A stretch of DNA of 33,483 bases from Candidatus Nanohalarchaeota archaeon (lineage in GTDB: Archaea; EX4484-52; B79-G9): NCBI GenBank assembly GCA_030634545.1, contig DAOWAN010000013.1:1-33483 (forward strand), given 5' to 3'. Below are positions 14,622 through 24,778 of the stretch, piece after piece. The notes below the pieces were generated by a model. It was not told the DNA's origin, searched no databases, and saw nothing but the letters and a program-made list of their open reading frames with translations. The position numbers were made by a program, and so were the translations under genes. How positions within the stretch are numbered: the first letter of the stretch is position 1; each line of letters opens with the position of its first letter.

Positions 14622-17030
14622 TCACATACCGTCAATTATTTTCGTGTCTATGAGTGTCGGATAAATTATTTTACCTTCTACTTCCTCATGGAGAATATAA
14701 TATGTGTGTGTTGAATCTATATTCTGTGTCGTCATAATAGTGTATTCATTGTCTGAATCAACATCATTTGCCTTGTAATAATAGATTCCATATTCATTTT
14801 TTACCTGGCTTTTCATTCTCAAAATAACAGGATAGTTGTTATTTTCACATAGAAATCGACAGACAGACGACAAATTATCTAATAATTTCAGTGTTTTTTC
14901 TTTTCCACAGGATTCTATTTCACCGTGTGAAGAATCTTCATTTCGATATTTATTTATCTTATCAATAGTTTTGAATAAATTTAACTTCTCGGAACCAGAT
15001 TTGAATAATCTCTCTCTTTTGAAATATTCTTTAAAACGGATACGTGAAGCATTACTTTTGTTTAATAAGTCAGATAATTGTGATAAACAATTGCGATAAT
15101 CACCCATACATAGATTCTTTTTTTGGTTGATTCTTATTATTGCTGGATGATACAGCAATTTGTTAAAGGTATAATATAAATCAAAAAAATCATCTTCTCT
15201 CTTAACTTTTTCGAGTATAATTGGCTTAATATTGTTCTTATATAACTCTAAAATTGACTCTTTTGTGATATTGTCGTTAGTTTCAGAATTGTTTTTAAAT
15301 ATATTCAGTGTATCATCGCTTATGTCTTTTGTCTCAACATTATTCCCCAATATCTCTGATTTTTTGAATAATTCTTCAAACTGAGATGATACCATATTGT
15401 AATTGTCAGAATAGATATATTTCTCGTAATCATGTTTATAATAGTCACATATCGATTCGTAGCAAATATCAATCATTTTTAATGCTCCATCACCGCCTTC
15501 ATCAAATTGTATGCTTATCTGTCGGTAGAATGGATGAAAAAAGAGAGAATACATGGTCTTCATTATTTTCTCAAATAATTTCAGAATATTTTTTATATTT
15601 GATGTATTTTCGAGATTATATTTTGCATTATGTTTTGCTCTCTCAATCAAATTATTCAATCGATACAAATCAGATTTTTCAGATGAATCTGCTGAGGGTA
15701 CAAAATGAAAATAGGTTAAATATATTGATTTCAATAACTGCATATCTTTTTCTTTTACACATTCTAAGTTAAAGAATCCAAGAATCTTCAGCATTTTTTT
15801 AAATTCGTGTTTTGAATCAATATAAAAAAACAACGGATTTTCTGCAATAACATCATACAACTCTCTATCTCCTAAAGACTCATTTAGTATTTTATCGGGA
15901 ATATGTTTGTTTATAAAACAGAAATAATTGTTTATAATATTAAATGAACTACGTTCATCATGAGAATAAATAAAAGGTAGATTAGACACAGGGCTACGAA
16001 ATATCTCTGTTTTAACAATACCGTAATCTGAAATTATTATTCTGGATTTTTCAGTAATATCATAGAATTCAAATCTGAATGATATTTCATTTTCTTTCAA
16101 CAAATTATTTAGAATCTCAATTAGGATATCATCATCAACAGTAAGCAAGTATTGGTTTAGTTTATATATGGAATCTATTTTTTCGATTTTTTCTTGATGA
16201 TATATCGTGTTTTGATAATAAATTGTGTCTTTCATATTAATATTGCGCTCAATATGTCGCTTAAACTCAGACAATATTTTTTTCATATTTCTTTTGTCAA
16301 TAAATCTCGCACTTATTAGCTTCTCAGAGAAAAACACATCATTTCTTAGTTTTATTTTTTTAATCTTTGAACTCAGAGGTAATATACCTAAAGTACCGAA
16401 TACATATTTTTTGTCTTTGTTCAGTTCTATATTCTCAAGTCGCTGATGAACAATGTTGTTATTGTATGTTTGATGCTTGATTACGCCCGGTTCGGATAAT
16501 ATATCTAATTCTTCGAGATATAACCCCACTTTATTAGATTTAATATTTTCAATTTCTTGTCCCACAAACATTTCTTTGCGAAATGCAATCTCAAAAATAA
16601 GGTTTCTGTCTGTGTTTTTTAATATCTCTTCGATATCCTTAGATTTACTGCGCTTTAGAAGAGTTCTTAACTCGTCTATCCTCTTTTTGTCCTGAAGAAA
16701 CTCATAATAAAATCGGGTTTTATGATAACTAATTACATCTATTTTAGACACAGGCAGAGGTAAAACAGATTCAATCCATTTATTATTTATTTTGTTCTCT
16801 AAAATATCTACATATATTTCAAAAATCGGACTTTTTGGTCGATTTAATCTCTTTTTAAAATCGCTTTCTTCTATTCCGAGAAATCTCAGCGTTTCCCAAA
16901 AATAGGCATTATTTATAATTTTTTCTTTAGTTGTGTGATCATATTTTTCTTTTTCCAGTAACTCTATATCAAACACATTATCTCTAAATTTCTCCAAAAA
17001 GATTTGGGCTGTTTCTGCTATATCTTTCAT
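14622..17030 (-). CDS. 802-aa unknown protein with HEPN-like C-terminal motif
   Basis: I do not recognise the family. The protein is Asn/Ile/Lys/Tyr-rich and mostly helical, with beta-rich patches at about 230-380. Near the C-terminus it has INKYRNEDSSHGEI (R696, H702), resembling the R-x4-6-H (RN...H) motif of HEPN ribonucleases, followed by an amphipathic helix and a beta-rich tail. It looks like a large helical scaffold with a nuclease-like end, as in abortive-infection proteins. The gene is markedly AT-rich compared with its neighbours, which suggests transfer. It is apparently leaderless: a TATA-like stretch (about 17050-17060) lies about 25-30 nt before ATG 17030. It is first in an operon with the DUF2130 gene. 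The toxin or defence role is inference. Confidence 0.65.
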   Translation of the reverse strand: MKDIAETAQIFLEKFRDNVFDIELLEKEKYDHTTKEKIINNAYFWETLRFLGIEESDFKKRLNRPKSPIFEIYVDILENKINNKWIESVLPLPVSKIDVISYHKTRFYYEFLQDKKRIDELRTLLKRSKSKDIEEILKNTDRNLIFEIAFRKEMFVGQEIENIKSNKVGLYLEELDILSEPGVIKHQTYNNNIVHQRLENIELNKDKKYVFGTLGILPLSSKIKKIKLRNDVFFSEKLISARFIDKRNMKKILSEFKRHIERNINMKDTIYYQNTIYHQEKIEKIDSIYKLNQYLLTVDDDILIEILNNLLKENEISFRFEFYDITEKSRIIISDYGIVKTEIFRSPVSNLPFIYSHDERSSFNIINNYFCFINKHIPDKILNESLGDRELYDVIAENPLFFYIDSKHEFKKMLKILGFFNLECVKEKDMQLLKSIYLTYFHFVPSADSSEKSDLYRLNNLIERAKHNAKYNLENTSNIKNILKLFEKIMKTMYSLFFHPFYRQISIQFDEGGDGALKMIDICYESICDYYKHDYEKYIYSDNYNMVSSQFEELFKKSEILGNNVETKDISDDTLNIFKNNSETNDNITKESILELYKNNIKPIILEKVKREDDFFDLYYTFNKLLYHPAIIRINQKKNLCMGDYRNCLSQLSDLLNKSNASRIRFKEYFKRERLFKSGSEKLNLFKTIDKINKYRNEDSSHGEIESCGKEKTLKLLDNLSSVCRFLCENNNYPVILRMKSQVKNEYGIYYYKANDVDSDNEYTIMTTQNIDSTHTYYILHEEVEGKIIYPTLIDTKIIDGM

Positions 17031-17061
17031 ATTGTGATATTTGTAATCTAAAAATAAATAA

Positions 17062-17133
17062 CTATTCCAAAATCATTACATTTCTTCTCACAGAGACATT
17101 TTCTAATTCCTGTACGCTCAATTGCCAGCCCAT
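17062..17133 (-). pseudogene. Relic of a second AlbA_2 regulator gene
   Basis: A 24-codon remnant from ATG 17133. QLSVQELENVSVRRN joins two distant pieces of the intact regulator: QLSAKELEKL (AlbA_2 region) and ENVSERRNELI (C-terminal region). It has the same leader (TTCAATTACC ... GGGTCAT) and a 12-bp iteron array upstream, so it is the stub of a paralogue after an internal deletion. Confidence 0.55.
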
Positions 17134-17134
17134 G

Positions 17135-17219
17135 TTCAATTACCATTTACAGGGTCATTTACAGAGTCATTTCTAGGGTCATCCGGCACCATGCATCCTA
17201 TTTTCAGTGACCCTGTAAA
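17135..17219. promoter_or_regulatory. Orphan 12-bp iteron array and inverted copy
   Basis: TTTACAGGGTCA, TTTACAGAGTCA and TTTCTAGGGTCA stand in tandem at 17146, 17158 and 17170, with an exact inverted copy TGACCCTGTAAA at 17208-17219. The leader block at 17135 matches that of the intact regulator gene. Confidence 0.6.
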
Positions 17220-17272
17220 CCAGATATTTCTCTTATCTTTTAAATCAGACATATCTTTCTTTATGGGATATC

Positions 17273-18325
17273 TCAATAATAATGCACAAACTTACCCCCA
17301 AACATTATCTCAAGTTTTTGCGCCTGTAATCTCAATACGGCAGTCGCATAAGGATCATGAGTTTTTAGAAAATTATCCTCCATAAGTATAATATTCGCAT
17401 CTTTGCCTTTCTCTATTGAGCCGCAATTCCATCCAAATAGTTTAGCCGGGTTGACAGTACCCATTTTCAGTATATCTTTTGCACTTACATTTTTCATGTT
17501 GGCACGATATGCATATTCCATTTCTGATGGCATGCTTACAGTATTTGTCATTGCATTATCTGTACCAAGTGAAAGGTCGATTCCCTCTTCAAGCATCGCA
17601 GGAATATCCGCAGGTTTCAGACCGAAATACGCATTTGAGCGCGGGCAGATGATTATCGGCATATTAAGTGAAGCCGCTTTTCTAAGTTCTTCCAGAGTCG
17701 CACTGTTCATGTGGACTAAAAAATCCGGCTTGAATTCAAGAGCTTTTTCAAGTTCACCATGCTTAGACTCGCACACATGGATTCCAAGAGACCTTCCAAG
17801 TCTCATTTTTATTTTTTCTGCTTTTATACTGCGCATCCCATAGCCATCGCAGTCATCAATAAAATTTTCACCGAAATACAGGGGTCTCCCAAATATCTTA
17901 GCGCGCATACCTTTGTATTTGAAGTAAAGAAGCGCTTTTTTCAGAAGGCTTATACCCGCTATACCTCCCTCGCGAAAGTCATTAAAACAGCATGTGCCTG
18001 TACGAATCATTTCAAAAATTGCTGATTTCATGCCATCTATTATCGCATCATCAGATGCGCAGCTCAGGCAGTTATTTTTTACTCCTCTTTTAGCACATGC
18101 TGCCTCAAGTGTCATACCCAAACATTTTTCGCGAAGAAAATAATCTGCAATATGTGTATGCGCGTTTACAAATGCCGGAATAATTGAGTGTTTTTTAGCG
18201 CCGCTGATCCTGCCTTCGCCGCAGTCTATGATTTTTCCATTCTCGACAACAACATACCCTTCTTTTACAAATTCCAGACCTTTCCCAATAAACATTGGAC
18301 CTGTAAATGCCTGGTTTTCCATCAT
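17273..18325 (-). CDS. Amidohydrolase-superfamily deaminase, coupled to ribBA
   Basis: A 350-aa protein of the cytosine/SAH-deaminase-like amidohydrolase superfamily. It shows metal ligands H56 and H58 ([11 protein letters not shown]), H183 with general-base E186 ([11 protein letters not shown]), H205 (DFLVHMNS) and D256 ([11 protein letters not shown]), and the C-P-R-S-N loop. All catalytic positions of an aminohydrolase are present. The N-terminus and C-terminus form the usual small beta-sandwich. ATG 18325 overlaps the ribBA stop codon by 4 bp (ATGA), so the two are translationally coupled. In this pathway the pyrimidine deaminase of archaea has, to my knowledge, no assigned family; this enzyme is a candidate. 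It could equally deaminate a purine or thiopurine. Confidence 0.8.
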   Translation of the reverse strand: MMENQAFTGPMFIGKGLEFVKEGYVVVENGKIIDCGEGRISGAKKHSIIPAFVNAHTHIADYFLREKCLGMTLEAACAKRGVKNNCLSCASDDAIIDGMKSAIFEMIRTGTCCFNDFREGGIAGISLLKKALLYFKYKGMRAKIFGRPLYFGENFIDDCDGYGMRSIKAEKIKMRLGRSLGIHVCESKHGELEKALEFKPDFLVHMNSATLEELRKAASLNMPIIICPRSNAYFGLKPADIPAMLEEGIDLSLGTDNAMTNTVSMPSEMEYAYRANMKNVSAKDILKMGTVNPAKLFGWNCGSIEKGKDANIILMEDNFLKTHDPYATAVLRLQAQKLEIMFGGKFVHYY

Positions 18326-19530
18326 AATCCCAGCACATGACCTAGTTTTTTTTGTTTTGTGAGAAGGTATTTTTCATTATCTTTGTTCGGCTTGATCTTG
18401 ATTGGAACTGTTTCAACTATCTCAAGACCATAGCCCGAAAGTCCCTTGATTTTTCGCGGGTTATTTGTGAGCAGCCTGATTTTTTTAAGACCAATATCCT
18501 CAAGAATCTGCGCGCCGATGCCGTAATCGCGCAGGTCTGCTGCAAATCCCAGTTTCTCATTTGCCTCAACAGTATCCATACCCTTATCCTGGAGTTCATA
18601 TGCCTTTATCTTGTTCATAAGACCTATTCCCCGACCTTCCTGGCGCATATAGAGCAGGACCCCGCATCCTTCGCATTCAATTAGCTTAAGGGATGATGCA
18701 AGTTGGCTGCCGCAGTCGCACCTTCGTGAACCAAACACATCGCCAGTAAGACATTCAGAGTGGACCCTGACAAGTACATTTTTTTCAGAGGTTATATTGC
18801 CCTTCACAAGAGCAATGTGGCATAAGTTATCTGTCTTTGATTTGTATGTTATTGCACGAAATTTACCATACTTCGTAGGAAGGTCTACATCAGATACGCG
18901 CGAGACAAGTTTTTCAGTATTTTTCCTGTATTTTATGAGGTCTTTAATTGTGATTATTTTCAGGTCGTGCTTTTTTGCGAACTTGAATAATTCCGGTGTT
19001 CTTGCCATTGTACCATCCTCATTCATGATCTCACATATTACACCTGCAGGGTAAAGTCCTGCGATACGTGACAGGTCAACAGCAGCCTCAGTGTGACCTG
19101 CTCTTTTAAGTACTCCGCCGCTAACTGCCCTTAGTGGGAATATGTGACCCGGTCTTGAGAAGTCAGAAGGCTTTGTATCAGAAGCAATCGCTTTTTTAAT
19201 CGTGCGCGCCCTGTCATGTGCAGATATTCCTGTTGTAGTGCCTGTTTTTGCATCAATTGACACAGTAAATGCTGTTTCATGCCTGTCTGTATTATTTTGG
19301 ACCATTTGTGCGATATTGAGTTTCTGGAGGCGCTCTTCAGTCATAGGCATACAGATAAGCCCCCTTGCGTGCTTTGCCATAAAGTTTATTATCTCTGTGG
19401 TAATATTCTGTGCTGCGCAGATTAGGTCACCTTCATTTTCACGGTCCTCATCATCTGTGACTATGAGGAGTTTCCCGGTCTTCAGGTCTTCTATTGCATC
19501 ATCTATTGTTGCATATTTTGTATTGGACAT
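18322..19530 (-). CDS. ribBA: RibBA: DHBP synthase and GTP cyclohydrolase II
   Basis: A two-domain enzyme of about 402 aa from ATG 19530. The N-terminal domain (about 1-200) is DHBP synthase, making 3,4-dihydroxy-2-butanone 4-phosphate from ribulose 5-phosphate ([32 protein letters not shown]). The C-terminal domain (about 210-400) is GTP cyclohydrolase II with zinc ligands C-x10-C-x-C ([17 protein letters not shown]) and RQEGRGIGL. This fusion is bacterial in type; most archaea use separate RibB and GTP cyclohydrolase III. The longer reading from 19587 is rejected: the ATG has a GGAG/GTGAT site and a TATA-like box about 26 nt upstream. It overlaps the amidohydrolase downstream. Confidence 0.95.
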   Translation of the reverse strand: MSNTKYATIDDAIEDLKTGKLLIVTDDEDRENEGDLICAAQNITTEIINFMAKHARGLICMPMTEERLQKLNIAQMVQNNTDRHETAFTVSIDAKTGTTTGISAHDRARTIKKAIASDTKPSDFSRPGHIFPLRAVSGGVLKRAGHTEAAVDLSRIAGLYPAGVICEIMNEDGTMARTPELFKFAKKHDLKIITIKDLIKYRKNTEKLVSRVSDVDLPTKYGKFRAITYKSKTDNLCHIALVKGNITSEKNVLVRVHSECLTGDVFGSRRCDCGSQLASSLKLIECEGCGVLLYMRQEGRGIGLMNKIKAYELQDKGMDTVEANEKLGFAADLRDYGIGAQILEDIGLKKIRLLTNNPRKIKGLSGYGLEIVETVPIKIKPNKDNEKYLLTKQKKLGHVLGL

Positions 19531-19717
19531 ATATATCACAATCTCCACATTATAATATCTTCTTATTTTAACATACCTTGACTTCAATACCCCATTAGTT
19601 CAACATATTGCTATCATAAGATACTCCTATTTTAATATCTCTTGATATCACCATGAACTTATTCCAATATCTCACCATAGTAATATGGTTTCATATCTTG
19701 CATGACAGACAATCGTC
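19531..19717. other. ribBA leader region with imperfect repeats
   Basis: The AT-rich spacer contains degenerate repeats of a GATATT-AAAATA-type motif at about 22-33 bp intervals on the minus strand and a TATA-like stretch near 19551-19560. It may hold an RbkR operator, but I cannot identify one with confidence. Confidence 0.35.
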
Positions 19718-20134
19718 TCAATCAAATTTTCGTGCAAGTTTCACTGCTGATTCAACTGCGCTTTTTGCGTTTTTAATCCTCTGGTGACCTTCAAGCCTGC
19801 TCATACCAGGTCCGGTTATTCCAAAACCAATTGGCTTATTGTATTCCAGTGCAAGGTCCATGATCTTTCTAGCCGCATGCTGGGCTACAAGTTCATCATG
19901 GCCTGTCGCACCTTCTATCACAGAACCTAGGGCAACCAATGCATCTATGTCTTTTCTTTTCAGCATGTTTTTGCATGCAAAAGGTATCTCAAAGCACCCA
20001 GGTACGAGAACTGTCTCTGTGACTTCTGCGCCCAGGAATTTCGCATGCTCTTTTGCAAGCCTTACCATCGCATGCGTAAGGTCGTAGTTGAATTCTGCTG
20101 CCACAATACATAATTTCAGTTTTTTATTATCCAT
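19718..20134 (-). CDS. ribH: Lumazine synthase RibH
   Basis: 6,7-Dimethyl-8-ribityllumazine synthase, 138 aa from ATG 20134. It condenses 5-amino-6-ribitylaminouracil with the DHBP-synthase product. Hallmarks: AAEFNYDLT (phosphate/substrate loop), VPGCFEIPFACK, ALGSVIEGATGHDELV and PIGFGI. The conserved His in GHDE is present. ATG 20134 has a GGTGAT site 4 nt upstream (20139-20144); the GTG at 20143 lies inside that site and is rejected. It follows ribC with a 12-nt gap, so the two are in one transcript. Confidence 0.95.
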   Translation of the reverse strand: MDNKKLKLCIVAAEFNYDLTHAMVRLAKEHAKFLGAEVTETVLVPGCFEIPFACKNMLKRKDIDALVALGSVIEGATGHDELVAQHAARKIMDLALEYNKPIGFGITGPGMSRLEGHQRIKNAKSAVESAVKLARKFD

Positions 20135-20146
20135 GTTTATCACCAG

Positions 20147-21257
<1,111 letters not shown>

Positions 21258-21283
21258 ATAAGGTTATTTTTGAATGGAAGGTT

Positions 21284-21293
21284 TAAATATGTT
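21284..21293 (-). promoter_or_regulatory. TATA box for rbkR operon
   Basis: On the minus strand ATATTTAAAC, with its downstream edge about 27 nt before ATG 21257 and no ribosome binding site between. It is consistent with a leaderless operon start. Confidence 0.5.
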
Positions 21294-21622
21294 ATGCTAA
21301 TTGAAATTGAGTAGGCGAAAATGAGTTTTTCTGTATTGAAAAAGCGTAAGCAGATGATTGAGATGATTCTTAATCCCTCGTAGAAGCGTATTCTGATTGG
21401 GAAGGAGAATTTTTTGAGAAATATTTTGATGTGATTGGACATATAGTATTCAAAAGCGGGTTAAACTTCTATACCCACACATCTATTTTCTCCAAACAAC
21501 ATGAAGACAGGCATATTTAGAATAAACACCACATCCGCTTTTATTCAAATAATATGCGAGAAGGCTAAAAATAGTGTTTTGGATTCGAAAACCAATTTAA
21601 GCAGGTTTCTTGCACGACCAAA
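21294..21622. other. Intergenic, only short open frames
   Basis: A 20-codon frame from ATG 21320 and a 42-codon frame from ATG 21501 (stop 21627-21629) exist, but neither has a ribosome binding site or recognisable motif. I see no gene here. A plus-strand frame around 21320-21420 (RKQMIEMILNPS then stop, then KRILIGKENFLRN) might be a decayed gene. Confidence 0.35.
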
Positions 21623-22882
21623 TTATTGAGTAATCTCAAATGAATCATCCGAGCTCACTGTATAATCACCGACAGAAGCAATTGCATGTACGAAATAAAA
21701 ACCAGGGTCCAAATGGTCTATAAACCAATGATCTGTTATTTCCTTTGTTTCATATGGTTCTAAATCAACGAACATTTGAGGACGTTTTGTAAGTTCATCA
21801 GTATCGTGATAAATATACAAATCAACATATGCTCTAAATGATTCATCCGTAGGATTTTTTATTTTGACGTTGAAGGTAGCATACGTATATTTAGCACTTT
21901 TTGAAACTTCTTTTGAAACATTTAATGAGTCTATAATTACATATTGGTACGGTATAATACCTATATATTCATATAAACTGCCAATTTCTTGATTATCATT
22001 GTAAGATTTCGTTTTTATTGTATATGAACCCTGTTGAGAAGGAGAGGCAATATCTACATAAAGTTCTTCTTTTTCATAACCATCTAACTCAAATGAACTT
22101 TTTTCTGATCTAACTATATTTCCACCAATAGATCTTATCTCAATCAAAACTTCAAACTTTTCCGTGTTAGAAACGATGTTTTTTATCGTTGTTGAAGTAC
22201 GAAACGTAACATTTGCTTGAATTGCAGTATGAGGTACTACAAAATTTTTAATAATTCCTTTTTTTGAGGAGTTATAATTTACTTGTACATGTACTTCTTG
22301 ACTTAATATTGCTTGATTATTAACAGCGTCATAGGTCAAAGGATAAACAAAGACATGAACGACACTATATCCCATCCTGTCAAATTTCCTATAGTCAAAG
22401 TTTTTCTCTGGAAAAATACTAATATCTTTTGGACAGTCGATGGGACCGCTATCAGGAACGCTTTCCCAATCATAAGCGGGCATGGGTGAAGGAGGTCTAT
22501 ATGCCGGAATATTTGTATTTTTAATCTTTATTTTATTAGAAAAATCAACATTCACATATACTTCTGCATCAAGGGGCACATCAACTTCTATTTGTCTGAA
22601 AGGAATCATAGGCTTATTTGATTCATAAAGTGTTTCAAATCCCTCAATCTCAAAAAGAACATAATTATCAATCTTTTTGTTATTATATCCAAGATTTTCA
22701 CTGTAGATTACGTCCTTATTTTGTTCAATAGTTAATTTAATTTCATCCGATAATTGTCTTTGATTCTCGGATAGTTGTTTTTCTTCATATTTTAAATAAT
22801 GATTCTGGTAAATTAAGAAGCAGGATGCTATTAATATAACGATTGCTGTTGTATAGATATAAATATAATTTTGTTTATTCAT
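21623..22882 (-). CDS. Membrane-anchored protein with C25-propeptide-like domain
   Basis: A 419-aa protein with one N-terminal anchor helix (about 10-26, YTTAIVILIASCFLIYQ) and an extracellular chain. Residues about 75-220 resemble the propeptide of gingipain-type (C25) peptidases: PMIPFRQIEVDVPLDAEVYVNV and VVHVFVYPLTYDAVNNQAILSQEVHVQVNY. There is no peptidase domain after it; the remainder is two CARDB/Ig-like beta-sandwiches (TFNVKIKNPTDESF). It appears leaderless: the TATA-like TTTTATATAT (about 22905-22913) is about 25 nt before ATG 22882. The element copy B lies 58 bp upstream. The role is unknown; it may be a surface scaffold. Confidence 0.7.
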   Translation of the reverse strand: MNKQNYIYIYTTAIVILIASCFLIYQNHYLKYEEKQLSENQRQLSDEIKLTIEQNKDVIYSENLGYNNKKIDNYVLFEIEGFETLYESNKPMIPFRQIEVDVPLDAEVYVNVDFSNKIKIKNTNIPAYRPPSPMPAYDWESVPDSGPIDCPKDISIFPEKNFDYRKFDRMGYSVVHVFVYPLTYDAVNNQAILSQEVHVQVNYNSSKKGIIKNFVVPHTAIQANVTFRTSTTIKNIVSNTEKFEVLIEIRSIGGNIVRSEKSSFELDGYEKEELYVDIASPSQQGSYTIKTKSYNDNQEIGSLYEYIGIIPYQYVIIDSLNVSKEVSKSAKYTYATFNVKIKNPTDESFRAYVDLYIYHDTDELTKRPQMFVDLEPYETKEITDHWFIDHLDPGFYFVHAIASVGDYTVSSDDSFEITQ

Positions 22883-22940
22883 TAAGATATTTTTAAATTA
22901 ACTGATATATAAAACTTCACACATCTTAAATGTGAGGCAA

Positions 22941-23063
22941 TTTTCCGTGAAAAGTACTGTTTTCTGGTTGCTTAAAATACGCACAGTATATGCTGAAACG
23001 TAGTCATATGACATTAATTGCACCGGAAATCAGGGATACCGTATAATTTAGTATAACGGAAAA
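22941..23063 (+). repeat. Dispersed element copy B, inverted-repeat ends
   Basis: 123 nt, bounded by TTTTCCGT (22941-22948) and ACGGAAAA (23056-23063). It matches copy A at 1218-1338 in order and spacing: CCGTGAAAAGT, TTTT, TTAAAATACG, TGCTGAAACG, and ATTTAGTATAACGG then AAAAATATCC. The central part differs. It lies between a divergent surface protein gene and the DHH nuclease gene. Confidence 0.65.
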
Positions 23064-23225
23064 AATATCCATGCTCCGATAATGACTAAATATAAATATG
23101 ACGAAATATAATAGATGCATGTAAGATAATACAAGATAATATAATATCATATGGCGTGATGTGTTACTAGTTCTGGGAGATGATGCAAAAAAGTAGTTGT
23201 CAGGTTGGTGTATGAATTGAGCTCG

Positions 23226-24590
23226 ATGGATGCTAAGAGGAAGGTGCAGGCGCTTGCGGATATGGCAGCATATGTTGCGCAGGCAATTCAAAAAGAGAAA
23301 GGACACATCAAGATTGTGAGTCATTTTGATGCCGACGGTATTTGCGCAGGAGCGATAATTTATAAGACACTTGAGTATCTTTGCAAGGATTTTGAGATTA
23401 CTTTTATTAAGCAGCTGGGGATAGATGAAATAATTGAGCTTTCGCACGAGCATAATTCTATGCTGATATTTGCAGATATCGGTTCAGGTCAGTTGAGCCA
23501 GATTAAAGAACACATACAGATACCTGTAGTGGTAGTAGATCATCACCCGCCAGATACATCATGTACCTGGGATAACCTGTATCATCTTAACCCATATCAT
23601 GCAGGTATTGACGGGACCAACGAAATCAGCGGCGCAGGTGTTGCTTATATACTTGCAAGGAGCCTGTCAACTCAGTCGAAGAAACAGATTGACCTTGCGA
23701 TTGTTGGTGCAGCAGGAGACCGGCAGTGTCCGAATGGTAAATTTCTCGGTGTGAACCAGCTTCTTCTGGAAGATGCTGAATATGCAGGTGTCATCAGATG
23801 TGAGAAAGGATTGAAGCTTTTTGGCAGATACACAAGGCCTCTCCACAAGGCAATTGAATATTGCAATAATCCGTTTATTGAGAATGTTTCAGGAAATGAG
23901 TCCGGTGCAGTGCAGTTTCTATCAGAACTCGGCATCACAGTCATAGATAAGAAAGGGAACTGGAGGAGATTATGCGACCTGACCGCTGATGAGGAGAAGA
24001 AACTATCTACCGTGCTTGTTGTTGAGAATGTGGCATGCGGAGGAAGGGCAGATGAATTGATAGGTACCATCTATAAACTAAAGAATGATTACGATGTCAT
24101 GGAATTTTCAAGCGTGCTTAATGCCTGCGGGAGGCAGGAGAATCCTCTTTTTGGACTTAAGATGTGCCTTGGCGCATGCGGTGGGGTTGAAGATATTCTT
24201 CTAGAGTATCGCAAAAAGATTGCTAAAGGTGTGTCTTGTGCAAGAAACATGAAAAAGAGTTTTGTGGTTACAGATAAGGCAACTTACATTATCGCAAGTT
24301 CGCGCATTGATGAGAACATTATCGGTACGGTGATATCTATTCTTTTGAAAAGGGATATTAAGACTGACATCTGTGTAGGTTTTGGATGTGTGAAAGGCGG
24401 TAAGTGGGTAAAGGTCTCTGTTAGGTCTAAGTCAAAAGCAAAAGGAGTAAATCTGGGAGAAGTTGTCAGAAAAGTTGCAGCAGATATTGGCTGCGGCGCT
24501 TTCGGTGGAGGTCATAGTGGTGCTGCCGGTGCAAAGATTCCAAAAGGTTCTGATATGAGGTTTGTTAAGCTTTTTGACGCGTTTCTTTGA
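23226..24590 (+). CDS. Archaeal RecJ/GAN-like DHH nuclease
   Basis: A DHH-family phosphoesterase, about 454 aa. Motifs: SHFDADGICAG (I), FADIGSGQ (II), VVVDHHPP (III, DHH), and a DHHA1 domain ending GAFGGGHSGAAGAKIPKG. This is the archaeal RecJ-like single-stranded nuclease family, which includes GAN, the GINS-associated nuclease; a role in replication or repair is inferred from that family. The start is uncertain. ATG 23226 begins MDAKRKVQ and gives a normal N-terminus; GTG 23208 is an alternative, and the TTG at 23205 is less likely. Neither site has a strong ribosome binding site. The region 23064-23225 has no other gene and carries TATA-like stretches. Confidence 0.88.
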   Translation: MDAKRKVQALADMAAYVAQAIQKEKGHIKIVSHFDADGICAGAIIYKTLEYLCKDFEITFIKQLGIDEIIELSHEHNSMLIFADIGSGQLSQIKEHIQIPVVVVDHHPPDTSCTWDNLYHLNPYHAGIDGTNEISGAGVAYILARSLSTQSKKQIDLAIVGAAGDRQCPNGKFLGVNQLLLEDAEYAGVIRCEKGLKLFGRYTRPLHKAIEYCNNPFIENVSGNESGAVQFLSELGITVIDKKGNWRRLCDLTADEEKKLSTVLVVENVACGGRADELIGTIYKLKNDYDVMEFSSVLNACGRQENPLFGLKMCLGACGGVEDILLEYRKKIAKGVSCARNMKKSFVVTDKATYIIASSRIDENIIGTVISILLKRDIKTDICVGFGCVKGGKWVKVSVRSKSKAKGVNLGEVVRKVAADIGCGAFGGGHSGAAGAKIPKGSDMRFVKLFDAFL

Positions 24591-24660
24591 ACACAGCAGA
24601 TAGGCAACCAATCCCATAAATACGCTGTACATCCAAATAAAGCACTGCACATTACAACTG

Positions 24661-24702
24661 TTGTTTCATATCACTCGCTTGCGTTGAGTGTATCGCAAAA
24701 CA
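24661..24702. terminator. Imperfect hairpin between convergent genes
   Basis: CACTC and GAGTG pair across a 9-nt loop, with weaker TGTTT/AAACA outside, between the DHH gene and convergent eS1. It is possibly a terminator; there is no clean T-tract. The spacer 24591-24778 holds no gene. Confidence 0.35.
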
Positions 24703-24778
24703 GTCTAACTAAAAATAACTTCAGAAATTTCACCTTGACACAATCCAAGAAAACTGCAATCCATTTAGAACAAAAAAA

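Noticed and set aside
19531-19587. 19-residue N-terminal extension of RibBA
   Set aside because: It has no conserved sequence, and the TATA box overlaps it; ATG 19530 agrees with the family start.
19531-19717. FMN riboswitch before ribBA
   Set aside because: The conserved FMN riboswitch blocks are not present.
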